Source of the DNA: Chthonomonas sp. UBA2785
GTDB taxonomy: Bacteria > Armatimonadota > Fimbriimonadia > Fimbriimonadales > Fimbriimonadaceae
DNA: 64,000 nt
Reading direction: 5' to 3'
Assembly (NCBI GenBank): GCA_002352215.1
Contig: DEIB01000009.1
Coordinates: 62,001-126,000, forward strand
Every line of letters begins with the position of its first letter. The first letter of the stretch is position 1. Made by a program: the position numbers and the translations under genes. Under the pieces are notes generated by a model. The model was not told the DNA's origin. It made no database searches and saw only the letters and a list, made by a program, of their open reading frames with translations. Below are positions 42,048 through 51,284 of the stretch, in pieces.

Positions 42048-42590
42048 ATGAAACTTAACACCCAATCTCTCGTCGTCTCGGCCGCCCTCCTGGGCCTGGC
42101 CGCCACCAGCCACGCCGGCACGGTGCCGACCTTCAGCGCCACCGCCACCGACGGCAAAACCTACACCGCCCAGTCCTTCATCCAGCGCCCGACGATCATC
42201 GTCTTCCTGATGAATGGCTGCCCCAGCAACAAAGCGGGCGTGCCGCTGGTGAATGACCTCGCCGCCCAGCTCAAGGGCAAAGTGGACGTGGTAGGAATCA
42301 TGGATTCGGACCTCGCCAGCGTGCGCAAGCAGGTGGCCGAACACTCCATCCAGTTCCCGATCATCCCCGACCCGCAGAAGACCATCATCAAGGGCTTCGG
42401 GGCCAAGCGCAGCTTCGATCTCACCGGGGTCGGCTCCAAACGACAGGCCGTTTTCACCAAGATTTGGGAGGGCACCAGCCGCCAAAGCGCCACCGAAATC
42501 CTGAACATCATCCGGGGCTACGGCCACTCCGTCCCCACCGTGAACTGGAGCAAATGGCCGCAATCCATGGTGCGCGGCTGCATGCTTTAA
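42048..42590 (+). CDS. Exported thioredoxin-fold (peroxiredoxin-like) protein
   Basis: 180 residues from ATG 42048. Signal peptide (VVSAALLGLAATSHA). The body is an AhpC/TSA-redoxin type: PTFSATATDGKTYTAQSF, TIIVFLMNGCPSNKAGVPLVNDLAAQ, VDVVGIMDSDLASVRKQV and FPIIPDPQKTIIKGFGAKR. A single cysteine sits at the active-site position (GCPSN), so it is not a CxxC thiol oxidoreductase. A peroxidase or one-Cys redox role is likely outside the cytoplasm. A second cysteine is near the end (VRGCML). Confidence 0.8.
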   Translation: MKLNTQSLVVSAALLGLAATSHAGTVPTFSATATDGKTYTAQSFIQRPTIIVFLMNGCPSNKAGVPLVNDLAAQLKGKVDVVGIMDSDLASVRKQVAEHSIQFPIIPDPQKTIIKGFGAKRSFDLTGVGSKRQAVFTKIWEGTSRQSATEILNIIRGYGHSVPTVNWSKWPQSMVRGCML

Positions 42591-42675
42591 GGCGCTCCGC
42601 CCCATTGGCCTAAGATTCGGAGGTGGTGGTTCCTTTATCATGGGCCCTGCCTCCGATTCTTATATAATTCAGGCC

Positions 42676-43815
42676 ATGCGATTTGCAACCAAGGCCCTGC
42701 GGGTGGGGCAAGAACCCGACGCCACCTTCCGGGCCGTGGTGCCCCCGCTCTATCAATCCACCACCTTTGCGTGGGCGAGCCTGGACGACATCCCCAAGAT
42801 TGACTACACCCGCTGCCAAAACCCCAACCGGCAGATGCTGGAAGAGGTCATCGCCAGCCTGGAAGGAGGCGCGGGCTGCACGCTCACCAGCAGCGGCATG
42901 GCGGCCATTGCCGCGTGCTTCTCGCTGCTGAAGCAGGGCGACCACTTGCTGATGGCGACCGACATTTACGGCGGCACCTTCCGCATGGTGGAGCAATACC
43001 TGCCGCAGCAGGGCATCTCGCACAGCGTTTTCGACGCGCACCGCCCGGAGACCATTGCGGCGGCCGTGACCCCCGCCAGCCGGATGCTGATCTTCGAAAC
43101 CCCGGCCAACCCGACCCTGCGCGTGTGCGACATTGCGGCGGTGGTCGCCGAAGCCAAGCGCCACGGCCTGATTGTGGTGTTCGATAACACCTTTGCCAGC
43201 CCGGCCCTGCAGAACCCCATCGCCCTGGGCGTGGACCTCGTGGTGCACAGCACCACTAAGTACATCAGCGGCCACAGCGACGTGCTGGGCGGGTGCGTGG
43301 TGTCGGCCAATGACGAACTGGCGCACACCATTTACGAGTGGAACAAGGCTTACGGGGCCACGCCGTCGCCATTCGATTGCTGGCTTTCGCTGCGCGGGCT
43401 ACGGACGCTGAGCGTGCGAATGGAGCGGCACTGCGCGAATGCCCAGCGGGTGGCCGAGGCGCTGCTGGTGCACCCGGCGGTGCGCAGTGTGTCGTATCCG
43501 GGGTTGCCGTCGCACCCGGACCACGAGGTGGCAAAGCGGCAGATGAACGGCGGCTTTGGCGGGATGCTGGCGGTGGAGTTCCACGATGAAGCCACGGCCC
43601 GGCGCGTGGCCGAGGGGACGCAGGTGTTCCTGCTGGCGGAATCCCTGGGCGGGGTGGAGAGCTTGATTGCCTACCCGCCGCTGATGTCGCACGCGACGAT
43701 GACGGAGGCGCAGCGCGTGGAGCGCGGGATCCTGCCGACGATGCTGCGGCTAAGCGTGGGGATCGAGGACGCCGACGACCTCATTGAGGACCTGCTGCGG
43801 GCAATTGGGGGGTAG
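42676..43815 (+). CDS. Cys/Met metabolism PLP-dependent enzyme (cystathionine gamma-synthase/lyase type)
   Basis: 379 residues from ATG 42676, with TATAAT 7 nt upstream (42663-42668), so a leaderless start; the frame from 42640 is not needed. PLP enzyme of the MetB/MetC/MGL family: PPLYQSTTFAW, YTRCQNPNRQMLEEVIASLEGG, SSGMAAIAACFSLL, ETPANPTLRVCDI, and the Schiff-base lysine in VHSTTKYISGHSDVLGG. The C-terminus FLLAESLGGVESLIAYPPLMSHATM is diagnostic. Whether it makes or cleaves cystathionine, or acts on methionine or O-acylhomoserine, cannot be decided from sequence alone. Confidence 0.9.
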   Translation: MRFATKALRVGQEPDATFRAVVPPLYQSTTFAWASLDDIPKIDYTRCQNPNRQMLEEVIASLEGGAGCTLTSSGMAAIAACFSLLKQGDHLLMATDIYGGTFRMVEQYLPQQGISHSVFDAHRPETIAAAVTPASRMLIFETPANPTLRVCDIAAVVAEAKRHGLIVVFDNTFASPALQNPIALGVDLVVHSTTKYISGHSDVLGGCVVSANDELAHTIYEWNKAYGATPSPFDCWLSLRGLRTLSVRMERHCANAQRVAEALLVHPAVRSVSYPGLPSHPDHEVAKRQMNGGFGGMLAVEFHDEATARRVAEGTQVFLLAESLGGVESLIAYPPLMSHATMTEAQRVERGILPTMLRLSVGIEDADDLIEDLLRAIGG

Positions 43816-43888
43816 CTCTCTGGGCTTAGCCTGACGGTGCGAGGTTTCGTAGCGGGCAGAGCCTAGGGAAGGTAGGATTGTTGATATG

Positions 43889-43919
43889 GGCCACGCCCCA
43901 CAGGATTCGGGGCGTGGCC
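43889..43919. terminator. Strong hairpin between convergent genes
   Basis: Perfect 11-bp inverted repeat GGCCACGCCCC / GGGGCGTGGCC with a 9-nt loop, 74 nt after the PLP-enzyme stop and just beyond the stop of the convergent small gene. No T-tract on either side, so it may be a terminator of a U-less type or a protein-binding palindrome. Confidence 0.45.
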
Positions 43920-43937
43920 ATGGATCGTGTCCGGGGA

Positions 43938-44210
43938 TTACTTCATGAATCCCTCCCACAAGTGCCGATTTTTCAGGATCAACCTGTGGGCCGCCGCATG
44001 CCCTTCCTCACAGCACCCAGTGAAGCCCGGAGTTCGCAGGTCCGGAGCTTGCTTGGCCACATGAGCACGGATCGGTGATCCGCATTTACAGGGACACGTG
44101 AACGACTGGAGTACGTGTTGGTAGAAGCGAAGGAGGTTTGCGTCGTCTGCGGCCATCTTTTGCTGAACCAGGTTGACGAGATGGTTTGTTCGTTTTAATG
44201 GGCGTGCCAT
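43938..44210 (-). CDS. Small Cys/His-rich protein
   Basis: 90 residues. The centre FTCPCKCGSPIRAHVAKQ...GFTGCCEEGHAAAH has five cysteines and three histidines in zinc-binding-like spacing; the ends are basic (MARPLKRTNHL, HRLILKNRHLW). No recognised family. The main support that it is real is TACCTT (44217-44222) exactly 6 nt before the ATG, the same arrangement as at many sure genes here. Lower GC than the flanks. Confidence 0.5.
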   Translation of the reverse strand: MARPLKRTNHLVNLVQQKMAADDANLLRFYQHVLQSFTCPCKCGSPIRAHVAKQAPDLRTPGFTGCCEEGHAAAHRLILKNRHLWEGFMK

Positions 44211-44361
44211 CCATGTAAGGTACGGTCATCGCGCAACAACTCGATTTGAACTTAGAATGCCCTTTCTGGCCCATGGATACGCTCTTCACAAAGCCAATCT
44301 CGCCTGATACAGTCGAAACAAGCCTGGCCGCAAACCGCAACCAGAAATCACAAACTGTCGC

Positions 44362-45015
44362 TCAAGCCGCTGTAGCTGCCCTGTCCGCAGAAAACCGCCG
44401 CGCATACCGCGCCAGCGCAAACGCCGCCACCGCCCCCACCCACAGTGAGTGCGGCCGCAAGAGATAGTGCGCCCGCGCCCCAATGACCGCCCCCATCACC
44501 AGCGCCAGCCAGTGCAGGGCGTAGGGCCACCAGGTCTCCTTCTCGCCCCCCATCAGCGCCCCCGCCAGGTTCTGGCCGAGCTTCACCAGCGTGCCCGTCA
44601 TGTAGGAGATGCCAATGCTGACCTCCCCGTCGCGCTGGAACACCGTATTCACCGCCCCCATGCCCAGCACCATGCACGCCGTGCTGAAGTACGTGAACGC
44701 CAAGCTATGCCCCACAGCCCCCAGGGTGAGCAGCGCCCCCACCGTGAGCAGAACGTTCACCTTGCGCGGCGGATAGCGGCGCGACACCACCGTGCCCAGC
44801 ATCACCCCCAGCACAAACAGCCCGATGACCCCCAGCACCAGGGCGCCGTAATTGAAGCGATTCTCGACGAGGGACACGCTCAGGCGCGTGGAGTTGCCAC
44901 TCATGAACGAGACAAACAGCCCGCCCGTGGCCATAAAGGCGGTGGCGTCTACATAGCCAGAAAGGCACGAGAGAGACACGGCCAGCCCGATGTGTTCGCG
45001 GCTGTAATCTCGCAT
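44362..45015 (-). CDS. DUF1275 (YoaK-type) membrane protein
   Basis: 217 residues from ATG 45015. Six hydrophobic helices. Family features: LAVSLSCLSGYVDATAFMATGGLFVSFMSGNSTRL near the N-terminus and NTVFQRDGEVSIGISYMTGTLVKLGQNLA in the middle. DUF1275 proteins are inner-membrane proteins without a proven activity. TATACT (45025-45030) lies 9 nt upstream, which argues against the much longer frame to 45492. Confidence 0.87.
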   Translation of the reverse strand: MRDYSREHIGLAVSLSCLSGYVDATAFMATGGLFVSFMSGNSTRLSVSLVENRFNYGALVLGVIGLFVLGVMLGTVVSRRYPPRKVNVLLTVGALLTLGAVGHSLAFTYFSTACMVLGMGAVNTVFQRDGEVSIGISYMTGTLVKLGQNLAGALMGGEKETWWPYALHWLALVMGAVIGARAHYLLRPHSLWVGAVAAFALARYARRFSADRAATAA

Positions 45016-45030
45016 CGCGAGGTCAGTATA

Positions 45031-45747
45031 TCGCCGGGAGGTGGGGTGAATTCGGCTTCGGGGAAGATCGAAATGGTCGGAGCGCCAGCTTTGATCAGCC
45101 AGATTTCGTTGCGATGCCCAGCACGGAAACTTGCGGTAGTGCGCATCCCGCTCACTCCCGCGGAAATGAGGCCCGCGTTGGCTCGTTAGGGTGCTCCATT
45201 TAGTCGAGAGGAGCGTTATGGCGTGATTGACTGCTTGACCGTTGCAAGTCACGGCGTGCGATGAATAGCGGAACGAGCAAGGGCCGGCCATGCCGATAGC
45301 CGCACGACCAAGGGGTACGACCGCCGGGCCACCCGGCTCGAACTCTCCGAGATTGTCCGAGTCAGATACTAATCCGTTGCCGACCCATACCCAGTGACCG
45401 GTGGTAAGCAAGAACGCGGAACGGAGTTGATTGGCTTGCTGGACGGACGTGTGATGGAGACTTTGCGGGGGAAGCCATGTCCATCCTGGCATGCTCGGCC
45501 GGGGTGGATTTCACACGCCGCGAATTGGTGTTATAGCTGGTGAATGGGGCAGAGCGCGAGCGCACCCTTCAGCTGCCCTGGCTTCCCCTCACCCGGCAGG
45601 GAAAGGGTGAGATCCTGACGGCGGATTCACTGACGGATCACTCTGTATCTTCACCATCAATAATGTGGTTATCATGCACCTATGGATAGATATCTGTCAT
45701 GCGCACCCCGCGATAGCGTCTGGTGCCGAGTCCTGTCTCGGCCGTCA
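45031..45747. other. Gene-poor region before the Rhs operon
   Basis: About 700 bases of mixed composition. Open frames are present on the minus strand (notably 45016-45492, in frame with DUF1275), but none has a convincing start signal or recognisable family; they could be eroded coding DNA. A short inverted repeat CTCACCC/GGGTGAG lies near 45588-45611. I see no RNA gene. Confidence 0.5.
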
Positions 45748-46137
45748 TTAGTCGAGGCTATGGCCTGGTGGTGTTGCACTATTCTGCAACAGGACAAAGA
45801 TTGAATAGCTAAGTAAGAATGATGTAAAGCTGATGAAATGCGTATCTTTCCTTGTCATATATGGAGACATTAGTGCATTGGTTTCGACCAATCCAAACAA
45901 CACCGCAAAAGCGATCACTGTTGGCAAGATACCTCTTCGGCCATGGCACGTTATTGAGTAGAGGCCTGTCGCAGTATAGAGGATCGAAAGAGCTACAAAA
46001 ACTAGTGCTCCGGACAACGGATACTCTGATTTGACAATGATCGGCGTCGCGCCAACAATGCTAATGAGGGAAAGTGCGGCTGTGGCCCCCCACCTTCGAG
46101 CCGGCTTTTGCCTCACGTGTTCTATACCTTCTTGCAT
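45748..46137 (-). CDS. Four-helix membrane protein, candidate Rhs immunity protein
   Basis: 129 residues. Four hydrophobic segments: AALSLISIVGATPIIV, ALVFVALSILYTATGLYSI, ILPTVIAFAVLFGLV and FISFTSFLLSYSIFVLL. It starts 2 nt after the stop of the 1397-residue Rhs gene, so it is translated from the same message. Rhs toxins are normally followed by a cognate immunity gene, and a membrane-active C-terminus would need a membrane immunity protein. Alternatively it is an orphan Rhs C-terminal tip, since it has the same size and helix count as the Rhs C-terminus. No family recognised. Confidence 0.65.
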   Translation of the reverse strand: MQEGIEHVRQKPARRWGATAALSLISIVGATPIIVKSEYPLSGALVFVALSILYTATGLYSITCHGRRGILPTVIAFAVLFGLVETNALMSPYMTRKDTHFISFTSFLLSYSIFVLLQNSATPPGHSLD

Positions 46138-46139
46138 TT

Positions 46140-49100
46140 CTATCGCCTAGAGGCATCTACGTCCATTTGTATGAGTAGGCCTAGTAGTGTCACTGAGTAG
46201 AAGCCCGTTACCGCGAACATGGCAGTTGCAACTCCAGATCGGCCGCTATAGTTCATAGCCAAAGCAATAACGAAAAAGAAGTTAGACCAGGCCTGACATG
46301 CATCCAGAAATGTAGCTAGCGAATGATTCCCATTAGGACTTTCACTTATCGACTGCACTGAATAAAACGCTGAAACCTGTAAGGCAGCTGCCCCAACAGG
46401 AACACCCCAGGTCTTCTTGTATGCTGCTTCCACATGCGGCTCTCGTCGTGGCCCGACACCTCGCAGAACCATGACACCAAGTGCGAACATCCCGATTGCA
46501 ATCGTTCTATTGATGGTCCACCAGTCTGCTTCTGCATATTTGCCAGTGAAGTCCGAGAACGAGGAAGGTCCATTTTCTGCGTAGACGTACCAATTCGAAC
46601 CGTCCTTCGCAGGGTCTTCACTCAAGAATCTTCCAGACCACGGCTCGTAGAACCGCGCCCGCATGTAGATGAGTCCGTTCTCGGGGTCGGTGGGGTGACC
46701 CAGGTTCCCGCAGTACCCGAACATCGAGCCTGAGCCTGTGGACGCCCGCTCCCCACCCCAGACGTCGTAAGACTTCCAGTTCGCGGTGCTATAGCCGGTG
46801 GCCCCAGATCGAGCGAGGGTGGCCTTCACGTTTCCATGTACATCATAGAGCGGGTACAGCCACGAGTTCGAAGTGGAGTTGTAGTACGCATCAATGCCTC
46901 GCGCCCCCAGGGCGTTCCACCGCTTCCAGATCGCCGAGGTGACGTAATCCTCTTGTTGTTCAAACGCCGGCATTTGCCCGTCATAGTCAGTGTGCGTGAC
47001 TAGGTAGTTGCCGCCATCATCTGTCGTCCATCTCATGGCTCGTAGCCCATCGGCTCGATACTGGTTTGTAATGTCAATCCCTGTGTACGGGTTGCTGTAT
47101 GACTCTAGTTGGCCGAGCCGCCAAGTGTATGTGCTCTGATAGGTGCTGCCACCGACAAAGAAAGTATCCTTCGTGCGGTCGCCTACGGCATTGTAGGTAT
47201 GGATCGTGCCGGGCGAGACCTTCATCCGGTTTAACGTATCGTAGGTCCAGGAATTGCCACGCATAGAATCGGCAATACGATTCCCCGCTGGGTCATAGTC
47301 CCAAGACTGCACCTCGTTAGAGAGACCATCATTGTAGTCAACCTCAAGCAAATAGTCTCGCTTTGGATCGTATTCGTAGTATTCCGTCCGCCCCGTGCTC
47401 CACCCGTTGCTACCGTTGTTCTCCCGGAAGCCCATTTGGGTCTTGAGCCCGAGCGGGTGGTTGTATTCCGCATCGGATTTGAAGACCTTCTCGCTCGATG
47501 TAAGCGAGCCAAAATTGTCAAAAGTGTCCCAGAAGTATTCAATCGCATTTACACGATTGGCGACGTCATAGGAGTAAACCGCACGCGCCTGCCTGATGAC
47601 ATCACCCGAGCCATTTCTCTGATGAGCAAAATTGGCCTCCAAGAGCTTGCCATCCACTGAGAAATCATAGTTGTGTTTCTCGTTGGTGGTGACGTAGGTG
47701 GTCCCGTTCCAGTTAAGCCGCTCCATCGTTGTGAAGACTCGGGAGACATCCATGCTCCGCCCGACGGTCGTGAAATTGGAATACTGGTATCCGTAGCGCT
47801 CACCATTCGAGTTGTGAAGGGCCGCTGTGCGATCTCCGTGCTCGTTGAACTGATACGTCACTTGGTGCAGGTAGCTATCATTCTCCGTCGTGGTCTTGAT
47901 GTCGTACGGCAGAGCGTAGGTGACGCCAGACGTGCCGTATGTGATCTCTTGCGTAACCCCATCGTTTTGATAGCTGAGAATTTGGATGGCCTGCCCGTTC
48001 GAAGGACCGGAGGTTCCGTATACATACTCAAAGACATCCGCAAAGACACTGCCAACCTTTTCTTGGATTGCTTCCACGCGTCCATCCGGGTCGTAGATCG
48101 TCTTGATTTCGCGGCCATTCGCGTCGGTGACCTTGGTGACACGTCCGGCAGCATCGAAAGTATCTGAGGTGGTGGTGCGAGCATCGGCCGTGCCGTACGC
48201 TTCCGTGACCGAAGCCGCCTCCCCGTAGTAGCCGCCGGTGATTCCGTAGTAGGTGCTCCGGGTTTCGTTGTAGATGGGGTTTCCGCTTACGAATTTCTGC
48301 AGCTTCTTAACCTTGTTGGCCCGCCCGACGCTGTCGTATTCGAATAGTCCCGAAGGCACACTGGTGCCACTCAGCTCGACCTCATAGCGCCAGTACGCAG
48401 ACGTGCCGACCCCGGCGGGCTTAGGATTGCTCGAATCCAGCACGACATCGCCGTACTCGGTATCGTAGACTTCCTTGGGCTGGCCACGAGAGCCCGCGCT
48501 GGCACTGGAGTTGTAGTAGTCGGTGAAGGTGTATCGGTACGAACCACCGCCCCCATAGTTGCCCATGGAGACTCGCGACGCCTTGCGCTGGAAGTATTTA
48601 TCTTGCCCCCAATAAGCGTGCTCAGTGGTGGTGGTGCGCACGGTGGAGCCACCGACGACTTCCTTCACTTCCTCGACAAGGGGTTGGCCGAGGAAATTGT
48701 TCTTGGTGTACTTACGGATCCCGGTGTTCGGTACAGATTCCGTTGCATTGTTCCAGTTATCCACCGACCATTCGATGACACAATCGTACGTCTCAGGATC
48801 GAATGCCTTGAAAATGCCAGGGGGATAGAAGTCGATACCGTTGTTGTGGGAGACGGATACAATAATGGGGTCGTCCACGCCATCAAACGTCGTTGATGGG
48901 ATTTGACCGATGGCCACTTGAACCCCCGTGGAGAGGGAGCGGACTCCGCTGACAGGCGCACTATAGACGGTGAAGCCCTGGAAACGAGACCCGGTCATAT
49001 CCGCGTCTTCATTGGCATCACCTTTGAGATTGTAGTGCGGGTAGGCGCGATACTGAATGCCCGAGGGGAGGGTGATCTTGTACGCCCGCACGGTGTTCCA

Positions 49101-50333
49101 GTTGCTCAATGAGCTTGTGAACGGTGCGTTCCCCAGCGTATATGCGATTGTGGTGACGCCACCGGTCGGGTCTTCGATGGACGTAAGCACATCACGCCAC
49201 ACATCCGCATCGTCGGCTTCGGTGGAGTGCTTGGTCGGGGCCCCGTACCCGTACTCTGTCGTGTAGCCACCAGGCGTGGTGACCGAGGTGAGATAGCCAT
49301 TGGTGTAGCCGTACTGCACCGTGCGGGTGCCATCGGTTACGGATTTGATGCGGTTGGTGGGCGCATTGGTGCCGTTGCCCCAGTTGAGGGTGATGACCCG
49401 GTTGTTGGGCATCTGCACGCTCGTGAGCTTCTTGGTGCTGAGGCTGCCATTCGCCGTGGCAAACGTAACCGAATCCGAACTGTAGTTGTAGGTCGTGACA
49501 TTGCCCTGGCGGTCCTTCACCGTCTTGAGCATCAGCACATAACCCGGTTCCGGCGTGGCGAAGGGCTGATCCCAGGGCACCATGCCGCCGGTGTAGACAC
49601 CCAGTGGCTCGTAAGTCATCTCGGTGCCGTCGGGGGTCAGAGTTTGGTTCGACTTGAGGATGTACTTGGTCACTCCTCCGTCGGTTTGGATTTCGTAATC
49701 CGGCTTGTAGAGGTTCTTATCCCATGGCGGAGACGTGATGACGCCATCGAGATCCCGCTGGTGGGTGGTTTTCTCACCACTGGCATCCTCTGAAACCACA
49801 GTGGCCGGCGCGGCGGCGAACGGGCTGTTGGGATCCACCTCGGACGAATGCTGATCCATCATCGTCTGCGGAGTGGAAAGCGAGGGTCCGCTGGCCGAAG
49901 TGAGAAGGCCGCCCACGGTGGTACGGGCATCAATCGTGGGAGACCACCCGTAGCCCAGGCCAGTTTCGTCAAACGCATTGGCGCTGTAAACCCGGGTCAT
50001 AGCTACCGGCACGCCGAACCCTTCTTCAAAGCTCAGATCCGTGACGCTTTGAGAGTAATTCCCCGACAGCACACTGATCCCATTCCAGTCCACATCGAAC
50101 TTCGGGCTGCCCGCCCAGTAAGGGTTTGGCGCGTAATACGTCGTCTTGCCCCGGAGTTTCGCCATCTCAGTCGCGGACAAAGCCCGAGACACACCGACTT
50201 CCTTGATGTACTGGGCTCGCTTTGCTTCAGCGTGCTTTACGCCTTCGGCCACCACATTGCTGGGAATAGATATCGCCAGCACGGCAGTTGCCCCCAACCG
50301 GGCAGCAAAGGAAACGAGTCGCGAATTGAGCAT
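46140..50333 (-). CDS. Exported Rhs/YD-repeat protein with membrane-type C-terminus
   Basis: 1397 residues. Sec-type signal peptide (LGATAVLAISIPSNVVA); an N-terminal beta domain (FDVDWNGISVLSGNYSQSV, YGWSPTIDARTTVGG); a long array of YD/Rhs repeats from about 300 to 1180 (for example YDPDGRVEAIQ, YDVANRVNAIEY, YDPAGNRIAD, YDTLNRMKV); and the Rhs core NGLIYMRARFYEPWSGRFLSEDP near 1235. After DFTGK (about 1265) a unique 132-residue tail has four hydrophobic stretches, unlike the usual nuclease tips. Rhs shells encapsulate and deliver C-terminal toxins. AT-richer than the flanks. Starts directly after the upstream stop (no gap). Confidence 0.9.
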   Translation of the reverse strand: MLNSRLVSFAARLGATAVLAISIPSNVVAEGVKHAEAKRAQYIKEVGVSRALSATEMAKLRGKTTYYAPNPYWAGSPKFDVDWNGISVLSGNYSQSVTDLSFEEGFGVPVAMTRVYSANAFDETGLGYGWSPTIDARTTVGGLLTSASGPSLSTPQTMMDQHSSEVDPNSPFAAAPATVVSEDASGEKTTHQRDLDGVITSPPWDKNLYKPDYEIQTDGGVTKYILKSNQTLTPDGTEMTYEPLGVYTGGMVPWDQPFATPEPGYVLMLKTVKDRQGNVTTYNYSSDSVTFATANGSLSTKKLTSVQMPNNRVITLNWGNGTNAPTNRIKSVTDGTRTVQYGYTNGYLTSVTTPGGYTTEYGYGAPTKHSTEADDADVWRDVLTSIEDPTGGVTTIAYTLGNAPFTSSLSNWNTVRAYKITLPSGIQYRAYPHYNLKGDANEDADMTGSRFQGFTVYSAPVSGVRSLSTGVQVAIGQIPSTTFDGVDDPIIVSVSHNNGIDFYPPGIFKAFDPETYDCVIEWSVDNWNNATESVPNTGIRKYTKNNFLGQPLVEEVKEVVGGSTVRTTTTEHAYWGQDKYFQRKASRVSMGNYGGGGSYRYTFTDYYNSSASAGSRGQPKEVYDTEYGDVVLDSSNPKPAGVGTSAYWRYEVELSGTSVPSGLFEYDSVGRANKVKKLQKFVSGNPIYNETRSTYYGITGGYYGEAASVTEAYGTADARTTTSDTFDAAGRVTKVTDANGREIKTIYDPDGRVEAIQEKVGSVFADVFEYVYGTSGPSNGQAIQILSYQNDGVTQEITYGTSGVTYALPYDIKTTTENDSYLHQVTYQFNEHGDRTAALHNSNGERYGYQYSNFTTVGRSMDVSRVFTTMERLNWNGTTYVTTNEKHNYDFSVDGKLLEANFAHQRNGSGDVIRQARAVYSYDVANRVNAIEYFWDTFDNFGSLTSSEKVFKSDAEYNHPLGLKTQMGFRENNGSNGWSTGRTEYYEYDPKRDYLLEVDYNDGLSNEVQSWDYDPAGNRIADSMRGNSWTYDTLNRMKVSPGTIHTYNAVGDRTKDTFFVGGSTYQSTYTWRLGQLESYSNPYTGIDITNQYRADGLRAMRWTTDDGGNYLVTHTDYDGQMPAFEQQEDYVTSAIWKRWNALGARGIDAYYNSTSNSWLYPLYDVHGNVKATLARSGATGYSTANWKSYDVWGGERASTGSGSMFGYCGNLGHPTDPENGLIYMRARFYEPWSGRFLSEDPAKDGSNWYVYAENGPSSFSDFTGKYAEADWWTINRTIAIGMFALGVMVLRGVGPRREPHVEAAYKKTWGVPVGAAALQVSAFYSVQSISESPNGNHSLATFLDACQAWSNFFFVIALAMNYSGRSGVATAMFAVTGFYSVTLLGLLIQMDVDASRR

Positions 50334-51284
50334 TTAGTTCTTCCTCTTGAGGATGTAGTAGGTTTCGGGCTTGCCGTTTGGTTCACCCAGAGTGATGTCT
50401 CGGTCCTGACCCGTCATGGGGTCGAAAATTGTGAAATTGCCTTGGCTTCGCTTGAGAACCAGGACATAGTGGGCGCCTTGAAGCCACATGAAGGGCGTGC
50501 TTTGTCGCTCGAAATCTGGGCGATTGAGCGCATGCCCCTCAAGGCGGAGACCATGTTTGGCGGCCACCCGCTGCAGGTCCGCCATGCTGGCCCCTTCTAG
50601 CGTGAGTCCGGCCTCTTGAACGAGCGTTTCGATGGAGGGGGCGTTGCGGCTACGCATCTCTAGCCAGCGATGAAGGGCGCGCGGGCCACACTCGGCCAGC
50701 CTGAGGGCAAGCCTCGCTTGTTGCTCTTCGTACTTCTTTTGCCGCTCGATATCCAGGGTCTCGCGCTCTTGGTCTGAATCTGCCAAGTCATGCAGACGTC
50801 GATAAACACTGTTGACAAAGGGAGTCTGCGGATATTCCTGAAGGAAACTCTTGAGCAACTGCTTGGCGCGCGCCTTATCGCCTCCCATTTGAGCGGCGAC
50901 GGCCGCTTGGTAATCGGCCTGTTCTCTGATCGCCTGGGCTTGGGTGTCTTCGGTAAGCGAAGAATCCGCTTCTATACGTTGGCTGACCGATTCCAGAATG
51001 GCACCTGCCTCACCTGGACCCTCCGATGACGCCGCTTGGTAGGCGATCTCAAGTCCAACCCTCGCGGCTTCTCGTTTCGGCTCGGCCCCTTCCACCTTTT
51101 CAGCGGCAGCCCAGATCTGTTCCACGTGCTGGGCATTGCTGACATCACTTCGCTTTGGGGCTTCAATCGCCGCTCGAAACGCGCGATGGTTTTGCTCCTT
51201 TGTGCGCTGCGCCCAACCAGCCCAGGCAAATGCCCCGAGGGTGCAAGTGGTTGCAGTAATGACAACAATCGCCCTTCGGTTCAT
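50334..51284 (-). CDS. Membrane-anchored C39-peptidase-like protein with TPR-like region
   Basis: 316 residues. One N-terminal hydrophobic anchor (AIVVITATTCTLGAFAWAGWA), a helical repeat region (about 45-190, for example AKQLLKSFLQEYPQTPFVNSVY), then a C39-like papain-fold domain. The putative triad is C199 (AECGPRALHRWL), H272 (QGAHYVLVLKR) and D288 (FTIFDPMTGQ). C39 domains cleave leader peptides after double glycine; here no ABC transporter is attached. Gene position between a secreted protein and an Rhs protein, with zero-base junctions on both sides, suggests it processes or matures one of them. This is inference. Confidence 0.78.
   Translation of the reverse strand: MNRRAIVVITATTCTLGAFAWAGWAQRTKEQNHRAFRAAIEAPKRSDVSNAQHVEQIWAAAEKVEGAEPKREAARVGLEIAYQAASSEGPGEAGAILESVSQRIEADSSLTEDTQAQAIREQADYQAAVAAQMGGDKARAKQLLKSFLQEYPQTPFVNSVYRRLHDLADSDQERETLDIERQKKYEEQQARLALRLAECGPRALHRWLEMRSRNAPSIETLVQEAGLTLEGASMADLQRVAAKHGLRLEGHALNRPDFERQSTPFMWLQGAHYVLVLKRSQGNFTIFDPMTGQDRDITLGEPNGKPETYYILKRKN

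Noticed and set aside
45016..45492. N-terminal extension of the DUF1275 protein by 159 codons
   Set aside because: DUF1275 proteins start at the first helix; TATACT 9 nt before ATG 45015 supports the short form.
45588..45611. Inverted repeat as terminator of the Rhs operon
   Set aside because: Only 7 bp of stem, no T-tract, and 140 nt beyond the last stop; too weak to call.
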